Notes: generated by a model from the sequence alone, not told the origin. A DNA stretch of 34,520 nucleotides from an uncultured Eubacteriales bacterium (GCA_902777335.1 CACYTF010000035.1:1-34520), one strand, 5' to 3'; shown: positions 6,591 to 16,391, numbered from the stretch's first letter. Made by a program: numbers and translations.

Positions 6591-7949
6591 TCAGCTCCAC
6601 AGCCGGTCGTGGGAATACACGTCGTCCCAGCGCGAGGTCTCGGTCCACATTTCCGGATAGTCCGGGTGCAGGTGCTCGCGGATGACCTCGTCGTTGTAGT
6701 CGTCCACGCCCAGGCCCGGCTTGTCCGGCACGGCGATGAAGCCGTTCTCGACGATCTTCTTCGGCGCGCCCAGCACCATGTCGTCCCACCAGGGCACGTC
6801 CACCGAGTGGTTCTCCAGCACGTAGAAGTTCTCGGTGGCGGCCACGCTGTGCACGCAGGCGTAGGCGGACACCGGACTCTCGGCCATGTGTACCGCCATC
6901 GCCACGCCGTGGCGCTGGGCCAGATCGCCGATGCGCTTGTTCTCCAGTATGCCGCCGCTGGTCAGTATGTCCGGGTGGATCACCGACACGGCACGGGCGT
7001 TCAACAGCGGCTCGAAGCCCTCGGCCAGGAAGATGTCCTCGCCGGTGCAGATCGGCACGGTGGTGCTGTCGCTGAGCCGCTTGTACTGGTCGGTGTACTG
7101 CCAGGGGACCATGTCCTCAGCCCAGGCGATGTTGTACTTCTCGATGCGCCGGCACAGCCGGATGCAGTCCTCCACGCCGATGTGGCCGAAGTGGTCGATG
7201 GCCAGCGGCACCTCGTAGCCGATCACGTCCCGCACGTCCTTTACGTACTGCTCCAGTATGTCCAGGCCCTTCTCCGTCACGTGGATGCCGGTGAACGGGT
7301 GCGGCACGTTGAACAGGTCGTAGGCCCGGTTGCGCAGCTGGCGCTTCTCCGCCGGTCCGGCGCTGTTGGCCCAGGACAGGCCCTCCATGGCGTTCATCTC
7401 GTCCATCAGGCCCAGCGGCGCGCACACCGCGCCCGGCTCGCCCCTGAGTATGCCCAGGCCCAGGTCCATCTTCAGGAACGTGAAGCCCTTGTCCATGCGC
7501 GCCTTCAGCGCCAGGCCCATGTCCTTACCGGTGTGCTTGCCCTCCACGTCGGTGTCGCAGTAGATGCGGATTTTGTCGCGGTACTTGCCGCCCAGCATCT
7601 GGTACACCGGCACCCCGTAGGCCTTGCCCGCCAGGTCCCACAGCGCCACCTCCACGCCGCAGACGCCGCCGCCTTGCCGCGCCGGGCCGCCGAACTGCTT
7701 CACCCGGCGGAACAGCTTTTCCACGTTGCAGGGGTTCTCGCCGATCAGCCGGCTCTTCAGCATTTCGGCGTACACCCGGTTGCCCCCGTCGCGGACCTCG
7801 CCCAGGCCCACGATGCCCTGGTTGGTGTAGATCTTCATCAGCGTGCAGTGCATCGGCGCGCCCGCCACATCCGTAAAGCGGATGTCGGTGATGCGCAGCT
7901 GGCTGGGATGGGAATTGCGATTGACCGATTCCGAAATCATGCTCTCCAT
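6591..7949 (-). CDS. Enolase-superfamily sugar-acid dehydratase (mandelate racemase / mannonate dehydratase-like)
   Basis: This 452-residue protein belongs to the mandelate racemase/muconate lactonising subgroup of the enolase superfamily. The N-terminal capping domain is followed by the barrel. Metal ligands appear as D in AIDHFGH, E in WAEDM and E in TGEDIF; a Lys in FLKMDLG and a His in VHMAESP are candidate acid/base residues. Such enzymes dehydrate aldonic or aldaric acids to 2-keto-3-deoxy products. An upstream in-frame ATG at 8030 would start inside the promoter, so ATG 7949 is chosen; GGAGAGGAG lies about 11 bases before it. First gene of the minus-strand operon that continues with two SDRs and an RraA-like protein. 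The exact substrate is open. Confidence 0.82.
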   Translation of the reverse strand: MESMISESVNRNSHPSQLRITDIRFTDVAGAPMHCTLMKIYTNQGIVGLGEVRDGGNRVYAEMLKSRLIGENPCNVEKLFRRVKQFGGPARQGGGVCGVEVALWDLAGKAYGVPVYQMLGGKYRDKIRIYCDTDVEGKHTGKDMGLALKARMDKGFTFLKMDLGLGILRGEPGAVCAPLGLMDEMNAMEGLSWANSAGPAEKRQLRNRAYDLFNVPHPFTGIHVTEKGLDILEQYVKDVRDVIGYEVPLAIDHFGHIGVEDCIRLCRRIEKYNIAWAEDMVPWQYTDQYKRLSDSTTVPICTGEDIFLAEGFEPLLNARAVSVIHPDILTSGGILENKRIGDLAQRHGVAMAVHMAESPVSAYACVHSVAATENFYVLENHSVDVPWWDDMVLGAPKKIVENGFIAVPDKPGLGVDDYNDEVIREHLHPDYPEMWTETSRWDDVYSHDRLWS

Positions 7950-7997
7950 TGTATGTACTGCTCCTCTCCGGGTCGCCGTCTGTGCCGGCCCAAGACC

Positions 7998-8026
7998 ATG
8001 ATACAAGCCCAATGGATGTTTGTCAA
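7998..8026 (-). promoter_or_regulatory. Sigma-A promoter of the sugar-acid operon
   Basis: On the minus strand TTGACA (8026-8021) is followed after 17 bases by TATCAT (8003-7998), about 50 bases before the dehydratase start. This is a near-consensus housekeeping promoter. No clear operator is visible, although the region abuts the repeat at 8037-8115. Confidence 0.8.
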
Positions 8027-8036
8027 TCATAACAAA

Positions 8037-8115
8037 AGATGACAGCGGGGACGGTTCTCATTGTCATCTTTTGGCGCTTCATTGGTGACAGCGAGAACCG
8101 TCCCCGCTGTCATCT
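8037..8115. repeat. REP-related palindrome R5 (variant TGACAGC class)
   Basis: The outer 23 bases on each side (8037-8059 and 8093-8115) are perfect reverse complements containing GCGGGGACGGTTCTC. Flanking TGACA/TGTCA pairs let each half fold separately. It has the same GGGGACGGTTC core as R1-R4 but different stem bases. It lies between the divergent dehydratase operon and GH2 gene. Confidence 0.85.
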
Positions 8116-8202
8116 GAATGCGGTTCGGGCAGATCATGAAGGAAAAGCGTCGAGGCGCGAAGAAATACATATTCATACTTTACGATACGGGAGGAAAACA
8201 CC

Positions 8203-10731
8203 ATGCGAAGCATCCGCATCCATCAGGGCTGGCACTTCGGCCTCGGATTGACCGACCACCCCCGGCGGCTGACCGGCGCGCCTGAGGAGCGCGTCGTCGA
8301 CCTGCCCCACGACTACATGATCGAGAGCGACGTGTACGCCGACGCGCCGTCCAGGCAGGCCAGCGGCTACTACAACGCCGGCGTCGCCCACTACTGGCGC
8401 GAGGTCGACATCCCCGCCGACTGGGCCGGCGAGCGGGTGGCGCTGCGGCTGGACGGGGCGATGATGAACGCTACCGTCGAGGTCAACGGCGCGAAGGCCG
8501 CGCTGCACCACTGCGGCTACACGCCCTTCGAGGCGGACATCACGCAGCTAATCTACCCCGGCGAAAAAAACAGCGTCGTCATCACGGTCAATCCCAGCAT
8601 GCAGCCCAACTCCCGCTGGTACACCGGCGCGGGATTGTTCCGGAGCGTGGAGCTGGTGCACATGCCGAAGCTGCACGTGGCCTTCGGCGGGCTGTCCGGG
8701 CACACGAAGAAGATCGAATACGCCCCGGACGGCAGCGCCGAGACCGCGTATCTGGCCGTCTCCGCGGAAGTCCGGAACGAATGTGCCGAAAACCGCCTGG
8801 CCGAGGTGACGTTCACGCTGACCGACGACGCCACCGGCGAAGCCGTGCGCGCCTCAAAGACGCTGGTCCAGGTGCCGCCGATGGCCGCGGCGACGGCGCA
8901 CATGACCCTCACCGTCGACGCGCCAAAGCTGTGGAGTGCCGAGTCGCCCCACCTGTACCGCCTGGCGGCGCGGGTGACGGACGCGGGCACCTACAAAACC
9001 CGCATCATCCCCGCCGAAGCCCCCACCGCCGACGAGGAGGGCGCGCTGTTCGGCATCCGCACCGTCGAGGCGGACGTGAAGCACGGCCTGCGGATCAACG
9101 GCAAGACCGTCAAGCTGAAGGGCGGCTGCCTGCACCACGACAACGGCGTGATCGGCGCGGTGAGCCTGTACGATATGGAGGCCTGGAAGGTGCGCAAGCT
9201 GAAGTCGGTGGGCTTCAACGCCATACGGACCACCCACAACCCGCCCTCCGCGGCGCTGATCGAGGCCTGCGACCGTCTGGGCATGTACGTGTTCGACGAG
9301 GCCTTCGACGCCTGGGGCATGGGCAAGCAGCCCGGCGACTACAACCAGTTCTTTGAGTCCGACTGGGAAGCCGACCTCTCCGCCTTCGTCCGCCGGGACC
9401 GCTGCCACCCCAGCGTGATCCTCTGGTCCACCGGCAACGAGATCACAGAGCGCGCCGGCCTGAACGACGGCTACGTGTGGGCGACCCGCCTGGCGGAGGC
9501 CATCCGCGCGCTGGACCCCAGCCGCCCGGTCTCCAACGCCATCTGCTCGTTCTGGAACGGCCTGGACGACGTGATGATGAAGGATCAGCTGCGCAAGTGG
9601 CGCGAGGCTGCCGAGGGCACGCTGCAGAACGCCGACATGGCCGGCAGTCGTGATCTGACGTGGGAAGCGTACACCGAGGCCTTCGCCAACGGCCTGGACG
9701 TTGTGGGCTACAACTACTATGAGGAAAAGTACGGGCAGGACCATCAGATGTTCCCGGAGCGCGTGATGCTGGGCTCCGAGAACTACCCGGTTCAGATCGG
9801 CGCGCACTGGCCGATGATCGAGCGCACGCCCTGGGTGATCGGCGAATTCACCTGGACGGCCTGGGACTACATCGGCGAAGCCGGCATCGGCAAGGCCACC
9901 TTCTACGACCAGGGCGACCCGAACGCGAAGGACGGCGCCAGCCCCTGGCTCGGCGGCTCCCCTTTCCCCTGGCGCACCGCGAACGACGCGGACTTCGACA
10001 TCACCGGCGCGATCCGCCCCCAGGGCGTGTACCGCCGCATCGTGTGGGGCAGCCCCGAGACCGCCGCCTTCAGCTACGACCCCGACAACTACGGCAAGCT
10101 GGAGGTGCTGACGCCCTGGGGCTTCCCCGGCGTGCATGACCGCTGGACCTGGCGCGGCCGGGAGGGCCGGCCCGTGGACGTGCTGGTGTTCAGCGCCGCC
10201 GAGGAAGTGGCGCTGCTCATCAACGGCGAAGACGTGGGCCGCCTGCGCGCCGGCGAGGCGCAGGTCCACGGCATGCCGATGACCTTCCTGTTCCACACCG
10301 CCTACGCCCCCGGCACGCTGGAGGCGGTGAGCTACAGCGGCGGCAAGGAGGTCTCCCGGACGGCGCTGACCACCGCCGGCGCACCCGCGAAGATTCGCCT
10401 GACCTGCGAGACCGGCCCCATGAAGGCCGACATGGATGCGCTGGCCTGCGTGCGCGTGCAGCTGCTGGACGCGCAGGGCGTGCCCGTCCCCGACGCCGGG
10501 GTCAAGCTGCGCGCCCAGGTCACCGGCCCCGCCCGCCTGCTGGGCTTCGGCTCCGGCAACCCCGTCACCGACGAAAACTACACCCGCGGCGAATGCACCG
10601 CCCACCGCGGCATGGCCCTCGCCGTCCTGCGCGCCGCCCCCCAACCCGGCGCCGCCCGGCTGACCGTGACGGGCGAGGGCGTGGGCAGCGCGGAGATTGA
10701 GGTTGAGGTCGATTCGTTGAATGTGGAGTGA
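8203..10731 (+). CDS. Glycoside hydrolase family 2 protein (beta-galactosidase-like)
   Basis: This 842-residue retaining glycosidase has the GH2 order: sugar-binding jelly roll (1-170), immunoglobulin-like domain (about 180-290), TIM barrel (about 300-580) and C-terminal beta domains. The acid/base is E413 in STGNEI; the nucleophile is probably E526 in MLGSEN. LKGGCLHHDNG and FDEAFDAW are typical barrel segments. There is no signal peptide, so it likely hydrolyses imported beta-linked oligosaccharides in the cytosol. GGGAGG precedes ATG 8203. It is divergent from the sugar-acid operon and may feed it. The last codons and the TGA stop run into the heptamer array that begins at about 10726. Substrate (galactoside, glucuronide or mannoside) cannot be told. 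Confidence 0.88.
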   Translation: MRSIRIHQGWHFGLGLTDHPRRLTGAPEERVVDLPHDYMIESDVYADAPSRQASGYYNAGVAHYWREVDIPADWAGERVALRLDGAMMNATVEVNGAKAALHHCGYTPFEADITQLIYPGEKNSVVITVNPSMQPNSRWYTGAGLFRSVELVHMPKLHVAFGGLSGHTKKIEYAPDGSAETAYLAVSAEVRNECAENRLAEVTFTLTDDATGEAVRASKTLVQVPPMAAATAHMTLTVDAPKLWSAESPHLYRLAARVTDAGTYKTRIIPAEAPTADEEGALFGIRTVEADVKHGLRINGKTVKLKGGCLHHDNGVIGAVSLYDMEAWKVRKLKSVGFNAIRTTHNPPSAALIEACDRLGMYVFDEAFDAWGMGKQPGDYNQFFESDWEADLSAFVRRDRCHPSVILWSTGNEITERAGLNDGYVWATRLAEAIRALDPSRPVSNAICSFWNGLDDVMMKDQLRKWREAAEGTLQNADMAGSRDLTWEAYTEAFANGLDVVGYNYYEEKYGQDHQMFPERVMLGSENYPVQIGAHWPMIERTPWVIGEFTWTAWDYIGEAGIGKATFYDQGDPNAKDGASPWLGGSPFPWRTANDADFDITGAIRPQGVYRRIVWGSPETAAFSYDPDNYGKLEVLTPWGFPGVHDRWTWRGREGRPVDVLVFSAAEEVALLINGEDVGRLRAGEAQVHGMPMTFLFHTAYAPGTLEAVSYSGGKEVSRTALTTAGAPAKIRLTCETGPMKADMDALACVRVQLLDAQGVPVPDAGVKLRAQVTGPARLLGFGSGNPVTDENYTRGECTAHRGMALAVLRAAPQPGAARLTVTGEGVGSAEIEVEVDSLNVE

Positions 10732-10791
10732 GGAATGAGGAATGAGGAATTCAGGTGCAAATCCCTGACGGGATTTGTTTGATTGAAAGGA
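10726..10791. repeat. Heptamer-bounded element A1, left half (GGAATGA family)
   Basis: Tandem GGAATGA units (10726-10751) begin at the GH2 stop. They are followed by a CAAATCCCTGACGGGATTTG hairpin (10758-10777). This equals the right-hand hairpin of element A2 in opposite orientation. The element then breaks at the GTCATTGCGAGG-type element, and a run of CTCCTAA/CTCCTCA units at 10920-10955 looks like its other end. Confidence 0.75.
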
Positions 10792-10904
10792 GACCGGATT
10801 GCCGCGTCATCCCCGCTGACGCGGGGAATCCTCGCAATGACATGCAGGGGGTATTATCCTCCGTCCCGTCATTGCGAGGAACGAAGTGACGTGGCAATCC
10901 GGTC
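10792..10904. repeat. GTCATTGCGAGG-type palindromic element
   Basis: GACCGGATTGCCGCGTCA at 10792-10809 pairs with its complement at 10887-10904 (one mismatch), and CCTCGCAATGAC (10830-10841) pairs with GTCATTGCGAGG (10868-10879). An inner CCCCGCTGACGCGGGG hairpin adds a third stem. This is a widespread bacterial MITE-like repeat (known family). It encodes nothing. Confidence 0.85.
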
Positions 10905-10919
10905 CCCGGCATTCTTTTG

Positions 10920-10955
10920 CTCCTAACTCCTCCCTTCTAACTCCTCACTCATTCC
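10920..10955. repeat. Heptamer array closing element A1
   Basis: Degenerate CTCCTAA, CTCCCTT, CTAACTC and CTCACTC units in 7-base register follow the palindromic element. They probably represent the right end of the interrupted element A1. Confidence 0.55.
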
Positions 10956-10963
10956 GTTACTGC

Positions 10964-11002
10964 AACAGGGGCGGCACTGCGATCAGCAATGCCGCCCCTG
11001 TT
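10964..11002. terminator. Hairpin downstream of recA (possible terminator)
   Basis: AACAGGGGCGGCA (10964-10976) pairs perfectly with TGCCGCCCCTGTT (10990-11002) around a 13-base loop. It lies 28 bases after the recA stop. There is no clear T-run on either strand, so it is a weak intrinsic terminator or an mRNA 3' stabiliser. Confidence 0.5.
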
Positions 11003-11030
11003 CCCATTATTCACTACTGCCCACGCTTCC

Positions 11031-12143
<1,113 letters not shown>

Positions 12144-12209
12144 CCGGATCATCCTCCAATACGTATTTCGCGGGCGGCCCGGGGTCGCCCCCAATTTCAG
12201 TGTGCCCCC

Positions 12210-12252
12210 ATTATAGCACACCCCGCGCCGGAATACTATCGAACATATGTTT
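12210..12252 (-). promoter_or_regulatory. recA promoter with LexA (SOS) box
   Basis: CGAACATATGTTT at 12240-12252 matches the Gram-positive LexA/DinR box CGAAC-N4-GTTY. Downstream on the minus strand is an extended -10, TGCTATAAT, whose TATAAT is at 12215-12210. The box overlaps the -35 region, as expected for LexA repression of recA. Confidence 0.88.
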
Positions 12253-12276
12253 ATTTTTTCATGGCAGCATCAAAAA

Positions 12277-12339
12277 TGAGATAGGGGACGGTTCCTTATC
12301 TCACTTCAGAAGTGAGATAAGGAACCGTCCCCTATCTCA
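12277..12339. repeat. REP-type palindrome R6 at the recA-prophage junction
   Basis: The arms 12277-12303 and 12313-12339 are perfect complements identical in core to R1-R3. The next base begins the TAA stop of the holin gene, so the insertion edge defines the left end of the prophage cluster. Confidence 0.92.
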
Positions 12340-12525
12340 TTACAGGTTTTCCCCGTCCGTCGGGTTGTTGATGATGCCGAACGCCACCAGCACGGGCAGC
12401 AGCACGTCCAGCAGGCCGTTGACCTGCTCTGAGATGTCCAGCCCGCACGCGGTCTTCACCACGTACACGATGAGCGCCGCCACCGAAAGCCACAGCGCCC
12501 AACTCCTGAACCGGTTCTGCCTCAT
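12340..12525 (-). CDS. Phage holin (phiLC3-like)
   Basis: This 61-residue protein starts with a short basic segment (MRQNRFRSW), then two hydrophobic stretches (LWLSVAALIVYVV and LLDVLLPVLVAFGII) and ends in NNPTDGENL. The I-N-N-P-T-D end is characteristic of phiLC3-type holins. Holins form membrane lesions that release the endolysin. The start codon overlaps the stop of the XhlA-like gene (ATGA), so lysis genes are translationally coupled. It is the last gene of the late operon, ending at a REP. Confidence 0.85.
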   Translation of the reverse strand: MRQNRFRSWALWLSVAALIVYVVKTACGLDISEQVNGLLDVLLPVLVAFGIINNPTDGENL

Positions 12526-12743
12526 TTCTTTACCCCCTTCAAATCCCGAATGTCGTGCTCCGCCTCGTCCATGCGGCCTTCCAGCCGGAAGGTGCGCTCC
12601 ACGAGGCTGTTGTGCTTCTCCACCTTCTCCTCCAGCATACGAAGTCGGTACTGGGTCAGCCGGGCGGAGGCCATCACGCCGCCGAAGGCTCCGACGGCAG
12701 AGCCCGCCAGGCCGATCAGCGCCACCGCGATCGCGTCGCTCAT
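12522..12743 (-). CDS. Small membrane protein, holin/XhlA-like
   Basis: This 73-residue protein has an N-terminal transmembrane helix (AIAVALIGLAGSAVGAFGGV) and a charged coiled-coil C-terminus (RMLEEKVEKHN...RMDEAEHDIRDLKG). Proteins of this shape pair with holins in Gram-positive phages; PBSX XhlA works with XhlB, although XhlA carries its membrane helix at the other end. Both ends overlap neighbours by ATGA, upstream with the endolysin and downstream with the holin. The role as holin partner or antiholin is inferred from place and topology. Confidence 0.7.
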   Translation of the reverse strand: MSDAIAVALIGLAGSAVGAFGGVMASARLTQYRLRMLEEKVEKHNSLVERTFRLEGRMDEAEHDIRDLKGVKK

Positions 12744-14326
12744 GCATCTATCACCTCCGCGTCTCTCTCGCACAGCCAGCCGTTCTGGCCGTCGTACTCC
12801 ACCAGGTGCCACGGCACGCCGTCCGCGTCCCTGTGGGTCTCGCCGGCGTAGGGCAGGCGGTAACCCGGCTGGACGGTGCCCAGGGACATGTACCCGTCCC
12901 CGGGGGCGCTCCTCACGTGGATCTCGCGGACCTGGACGTACTGCGCGGGCGTGCCCGGCACGGGCTGGACGGGCGCGTCCGACAACTCGCTCTCGTCCGT
13001 ACCCCCGTCGTCTGCCGGCGCGACAGGTTTGTCGACGGTCGTCGTCAGCGCCTTGCGGGTGGCCTCCTCGTAGACACCGGTTACGGTCAGGCCCTTGGCT
13101 TTCTGGAACGCTCTCAGCGCGGCCTCGGTCTCGCCGCCGAAGTCGCCGTCCGCGCCGTACCTGGGCAGGCAGGTCGGGTCCCAGGCCAACAGCGCCCGCT
13201 GCATGGCCGTCACCGCCGTGCCGTAGTCGCCCCGGCGCAGGCCTGTTCCCTGTTCCCTGTCCCCTGTCCCCGTTTCCGTCTCTGCCTTGCTGCCGCTGGA
13301 GAGCACCACCACCGTGTGCCCCTGTGTCTTGGTACACAGTATGTCACCGCGCTTCAGGTAGTCGGGGCTGTCGGTGTACTTCGCGCCGGTCAGCTCCACG
13401 AAGGCCCCGCTGTCCAGCAGCGCCCCGGGTTCGTTGGTGGTCCGGATGTTGGGCAGCATCACGCCCGCGTAGGCACAGCAGACCCGCACCAGCGCGGAGC
13501 AGTCCGTCTCGCAGGCCGCCGACACCTTCGCGCAGTTGAAGCCCACCACCTTCGAGACGGTGTACAGCGTGTCCCGCTGACTCTGATCGTAGCCGATCTT
13601 CGGATTGTCGCAGGCCGCCTGCATGTCCCAGGCGATCTTCTCGGCCACGCCGCTGTTCTTCGCCCGGAACACGCGCCAGCCCTTGCTGTGCTTGTACCAG
13701 TTCTGAGTAGAGACCTCACTGCCGGTCTGGTCCCCGGCCTTGCCGCCTGTGGCGCGCCCGTTCTCGTCGATGCGGGCGCTGCCGAGTTTCACCGTTGCCA
13801 TGGTATCACTCTCCTTTTTTGCGTTGGTCGCGTATGTGTCATAGTACCTCTGGCCGTACCCGGCCCGCTTCGCCTTCGCCTTCTCGCTCTGGTCCTTCGG
13901 GCGCTCGTAGCCGGTCAGCACCGCGTCGCTGGCTTCCCGGACGCTCTTGGCGGTTCTCAGCGCGTCCAACACGTCGCTGTAGAGCACCCGCATCTCCCAG
14001 ATCAGGAAATCCAGCTGCGTGTCCAGATCACCGACAGACATCTCATAATCGCGCGCCCAGCTCAGCAGCGCCTCCTTCCGGCTCCACCAGGTCCACTGGG
14101 CCAGGCCGTAGCCCGCGCCGTCATAGGCGAAATCGTCATAGGCCCCGCTGTCCACCGCCTCGGTGTAGCTGTCGTCGGTGTACCCCAGCTTCTTCTCGAA
14201 GCTCTGCTGCAGATTCCTCGGGTTCAGCGCGCTCTCGGCGTACAGGTTGCCCATCAGCCCCGCCGCGCCGAAGGCATTGCCGCCCGTCAAACTCATCAGC
14301 ACATCCCAGATCTTCTGTTCGTTCAT
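12740..14326 (-). CDS. Modular endolysin: lysozyme-like + NlpC/P60-like + peptidoglycan-binding + SH3
   Basis: This 528-residue protein is a multidomain cell-wall hydrolase. Residues about 4-165 match the phage tail lysozyme type (GLMGNLYAESALNP, with E31 a likely catalytic Glu, and GYGLAQWTWW). Residues about 200-345 form a papain-like NlpC/P60-type domain with C276 in TDCSALV and H337 in GHTVVV. Residues about 363-430 are a peptidoglycan-binding repeat (RRGDYGTAVTAMQRAL, DGDFGGETEAALRAFQ). Residues about 465-525 are SH3-like. The first linker (350-362, ETETGTGDREQGT) is encoded by a heptamer array. ATG 14326 is chosen over an upstream in-frame ATG because GGAGGAG precedes it. It probably cleaves both glycan and peptide bonds at lysis. 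Confidence 0.85.
   Translation of the reverse strand: MNEQKIWDVLMSLTGGNAFGAAGLMGNLYAESALNPRNLQQSFEKKLGYTDDSYTEAVDSGAYDDFAYDGAGYGLAQWTWWSRKEALLSWARDYEMSVGDLDTQLDFLIWEMRVLYSDVLDALRTAKSVREASDAVLTGYERPKDQSEKAKAKRAGYGQRYYDTYATNAKKESDTMATVKLGSARIDENGRATGGKAGDQTGSEVSTQNWYKHSKGWRVFRAKNSGVAEKIAWDMQAACDNPKIGYDQSQRDTLYTVSKVVGFNCAKVSAACETDCSALVRVCCAYAGVMLPNIRTTNEPGALLDSGAFVELTGAKYTDSPDYLKRGDILCTKTQGHTVVVLSSGSKAETETGTGDREQGTGLRRGDYGTAVTAMQRALLAWDPTCLPRYGADGDFGGETEAALRAFQKAKGLTVTGVYEEATRKALTTTVDKPVAPADDGGTDESELSDAPVQPVPGTPAQYVQVREIHVRSAPGDGYMSLGTVQPGYRLPYAGETHRDADGVPWHLVEYDGQNGWLCERDAEVIDA
13241..13279. repeat. In-frame heptamer array (CCCTGTT family) inside the endolysin gene
   Basis: About five tandem 7-base units of the CCCTGTT/CCCTGTC type are translated as a Gly/Thr/Glu/Arg-rich stretch exactly at a domain boundary. 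The same heptamer occurs twice in the portal gene. Confidence 0.85.
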
Positions 14327-14363
14327 ACTCCGTCTCCTCCACCATCCACTGCCCGCTGCCAAC

Positions 14364-16199
14364 TCAATTATGTATCGTCCCCGTCACGGTCAGATCGCCG
14401 TTGACGGTCAAGCCGTTCTCGTCCATGACGATGGACGCCACCTCTGCGAACTGCTCGATCATTTCGCCGCCCTCGCCCTCGACCCAGACGAGCTTGTGGA
14501 TGGACGCGGTGATGCTGTCGCCCGACAGCGTGATCCGCGCCTCCGCACTGTTGCCAAGGGTATGGTACAGTTGGACACCGTCGTCGCTGTCCAGCTTGAG
14601 GCCGGCGATGTAGGTCCCGACGCGCGGCCGAAACAGCTGTGACCACAGATCCACGGTGCCATTCGAGCTCATCACCAGCGCGTCCGTGCCGCTGATCCAG
14701 GCCTTGTACTTCGTGTAGCCGTTTTCGGTGACGGGGCTGACATACATCTGCCCCTTGTCGAGCCACATCATCTGACCGCTGCCGGAATGTCGGGCGTAGT
14801 ATTGCAGCGTGACCAGCCCCGCCGAGAGCTGCGCCCGCGCCTGGCGGTTCGCGTCATAGGACACGACGCTGCCGTTGGTGATGACCGCGCCGGCATTGTT
14901 CAGCGTGACCACCGTGTTCCCGTTCGCGTCCAGCACCTGCAGCACGCCGTTGACGTTGTTCGCGCCGCCCAGCGTGAGCGTACCGCCGTGGATCAGCGTG
15001 GCGGCCAGCTCGCCGGTGTTGATGTAGCTGGCGTTCACGTACAGCTGGCCGTTCACCAGGTACAGCCCCTGGGCCGCGCCGTTGCCGGTGAGGCGGTTGA
15101 AGATCTCCAGCTGGGTGAGCGCGTTGTCCAGCGCGGCCGCGGCGGCCCCGCTGACGGTGTCGGCATAGGCCTTGGCCACGGTCAGCGTCTTGGCCGCCTG
15201 GCCGATGTAGGGGTACTCGTCGGCGGCCTCCTCGGTGCCCGGCGCGGCGATGTCGCCCCGGGGCAGCGCGCCCAGCGTGACGGTCTCGCGGCACAGCGGG
15301 CCGCTGACTTCGCTGTTCGCGCCGGCGGTGATGATGTCGCCCAGCTCCGCGGCCGGGTCGTACACCGCGCCGGAAAGCTGGAAGGGCTGCCAGCGCGCAC
15401 CGATCACGTCGTTCTCCAGCAGCGGCCCGTAGGCCGCGATGGCGCCCGTCAGGTTGAGCACCGCGCCGGTCTCGTCGCCGGTCAAAAAGGCCTGGCCGTC
15501 CACCGTGCAGCGGATGCCGGAGATGGTCCCGACCGCGCCCACGTCCATACCGCCCAGCACGCCCCGCACGGCGGCTGACTGCCGGCCGCTGGCCACCACC
15601 GGCACCAGCCGCAGCCGGTTCGCCGGGGTGATGATCCAGTTGCCGCCGTGGGCCGCGCCGATCCGGGAGAGCACGTCCCGCACGGTCGTGCCCGATCCGG
15701 GCTGGCTGATCTGGTAGTTGTTGCCGGTTTGGATGACGTTGCGGCTGTCCTGCTGGACGCCCAGCAGCGCGGCCAGCTCCGCCGTCACGGCGGCCATGGA
15801 CCTGGGCCAGCTGCCCGCGGAGGGCGTCCAGACCGCGTTGGCCTTCAAAAGCGCGTCGTAGCACTCCAGGCTCAGCCGGCCCGTCACCGGGTCGTGGGCG
15901 CGCTTGGAGATGTAAAACGCGCCGGCCGGCAGCCACTCGGAGGTGGCAGAGCCGTCCGTCAGGCGCATCTCCACGGCCACCGCCGCGGCCTTGGGGATGC
16001 TGCCCGACGCGGCCCGCAGGCTGAACGCGCAGGAGGCGCTGACCGCGTTGCCCGCGCTCAGGCCGTCCGACATCGTCGCCCGCGACAGGACCGGCGCGGA
16101 GATCCCGTCGTACACCGTGCCCCCGATCGTCGCCCGAACCTCCAGGCGTGCGCTGCCGCTCTGCCACAGCGACTGCCATACATTTGAAGTCGACTGCAT
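14364..16199 (-). CDS. Phage tail / baseplate protein
   Basis: This 611-residue protein follows the two tail genes after the tape measure, where tail-tip or tail-associated proteins are normally encoded. The N-terminal half (LEVRATIGGTVYDG, CAFSLRA, GAFYISKRAHDPVTGRLSLECYDALLKANAVW) resembles Gram-positive prophage tail hub/endopeptidase-type proteins. The C-terminal half is beta-rich and repetitive (INTGELAATLIHGGTLTLGGANN, DENGLTVNGDLTVTGTIHN), like fibre shafts. It may anchor receptor-binding proteins. ATG 16199 has GGGAG upstream. No separate tail fibre is encoded downstream; the endolysin comes next. Confidence 0.72.
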   Translation of the reverse strand: MQSTSNVWQSLWQSGSARLEVRATIGGTVYDGISAPVLSRATMSDGLSAGNAVSASCAFSLRAASGSIPKAAAVAVEMRLTDGSATSEWLPAGAFYISKRAHDPVTGRLSLECYDALLKANAVWTPSAGSWPRSMAAVTAELAALLGVQQDSRNVIQTGNNYQISQPGSGTTVRDVLSRIGAAHGGNWIITPANRLRLVPVVASGRQSAAVRGVLGGMDVGAVGTISGIRCTVDGQAFLTGDETGAVLNLTGAIAAYGPLLENDVIGARWQPFQLSGAVYDPAAELGDIITAGANSEVSGPLCRETVTLGALPRGDIAAPGTEEAADEYPYIGQAAKTLTVAKAYADTVSGAAAAALDNALTQLEIFNRLTGNGAAQGLYLVNGQLYVNASYINTGELAATLIHGGTLTLGGANNVNGVLQVLDANGNTVVTLNNAGAVITNGSVVSYDANRQARAQLSAGLVTLQYYARHSGSGQMMWLDKGQMYVSPVTENGYTKYKAWISGTDALVMSSNGTVDLWSQLFRPRVGTYIAGLKLDSDDGVQLYHTLGNSAEARITLSGDSITASIHKLVWVEGEGGEMIEQFAEVASIVMDENGLTVNGDLTVTGTIHN

Positions 16200-16218
16200 G
16201 GTTTGCTCCCTTCATTCA

Positions 16219-16391
16219 AGAGTGGAAAGTGAAGAGTGGAGAGTGAAGATATGGTTTGCCGGAGAACGAAGCGTCGTCCACCCGTCCTTCACAGTGCCAT
16301 TCCTTCGCGGTAACGGAGCTTTTGGATTCCGCGAACTATCGCGCGCGGCTACCCAAAACTCCACCCTCCACTCTTCACTCTTCACTCTTCT
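16219..16391. repeat. Heptamer-bounded element B1 (AGAGTGG/AGAGTGA family)
   Basis: The left end has tandem AGAGTGG/AAAGTGA units and the right end their complements (CCACTCT, TCACTCT). The core of about 110 bases contains GGAGAACGAAGCGTCGTC, TCCTTCGCGGTAACGGAGC and TTCCGCGAACTATCGCGCGC. TTCGCGG and CCGCGAA can pair. It fills the gap between two tail genes. Confidence 0.88.

Noticed and set aside
10964..11002. Strong bidirectional terminator
   Set aside because: The stem is good but there is no T-run on either strand, so it is only listed as possible.
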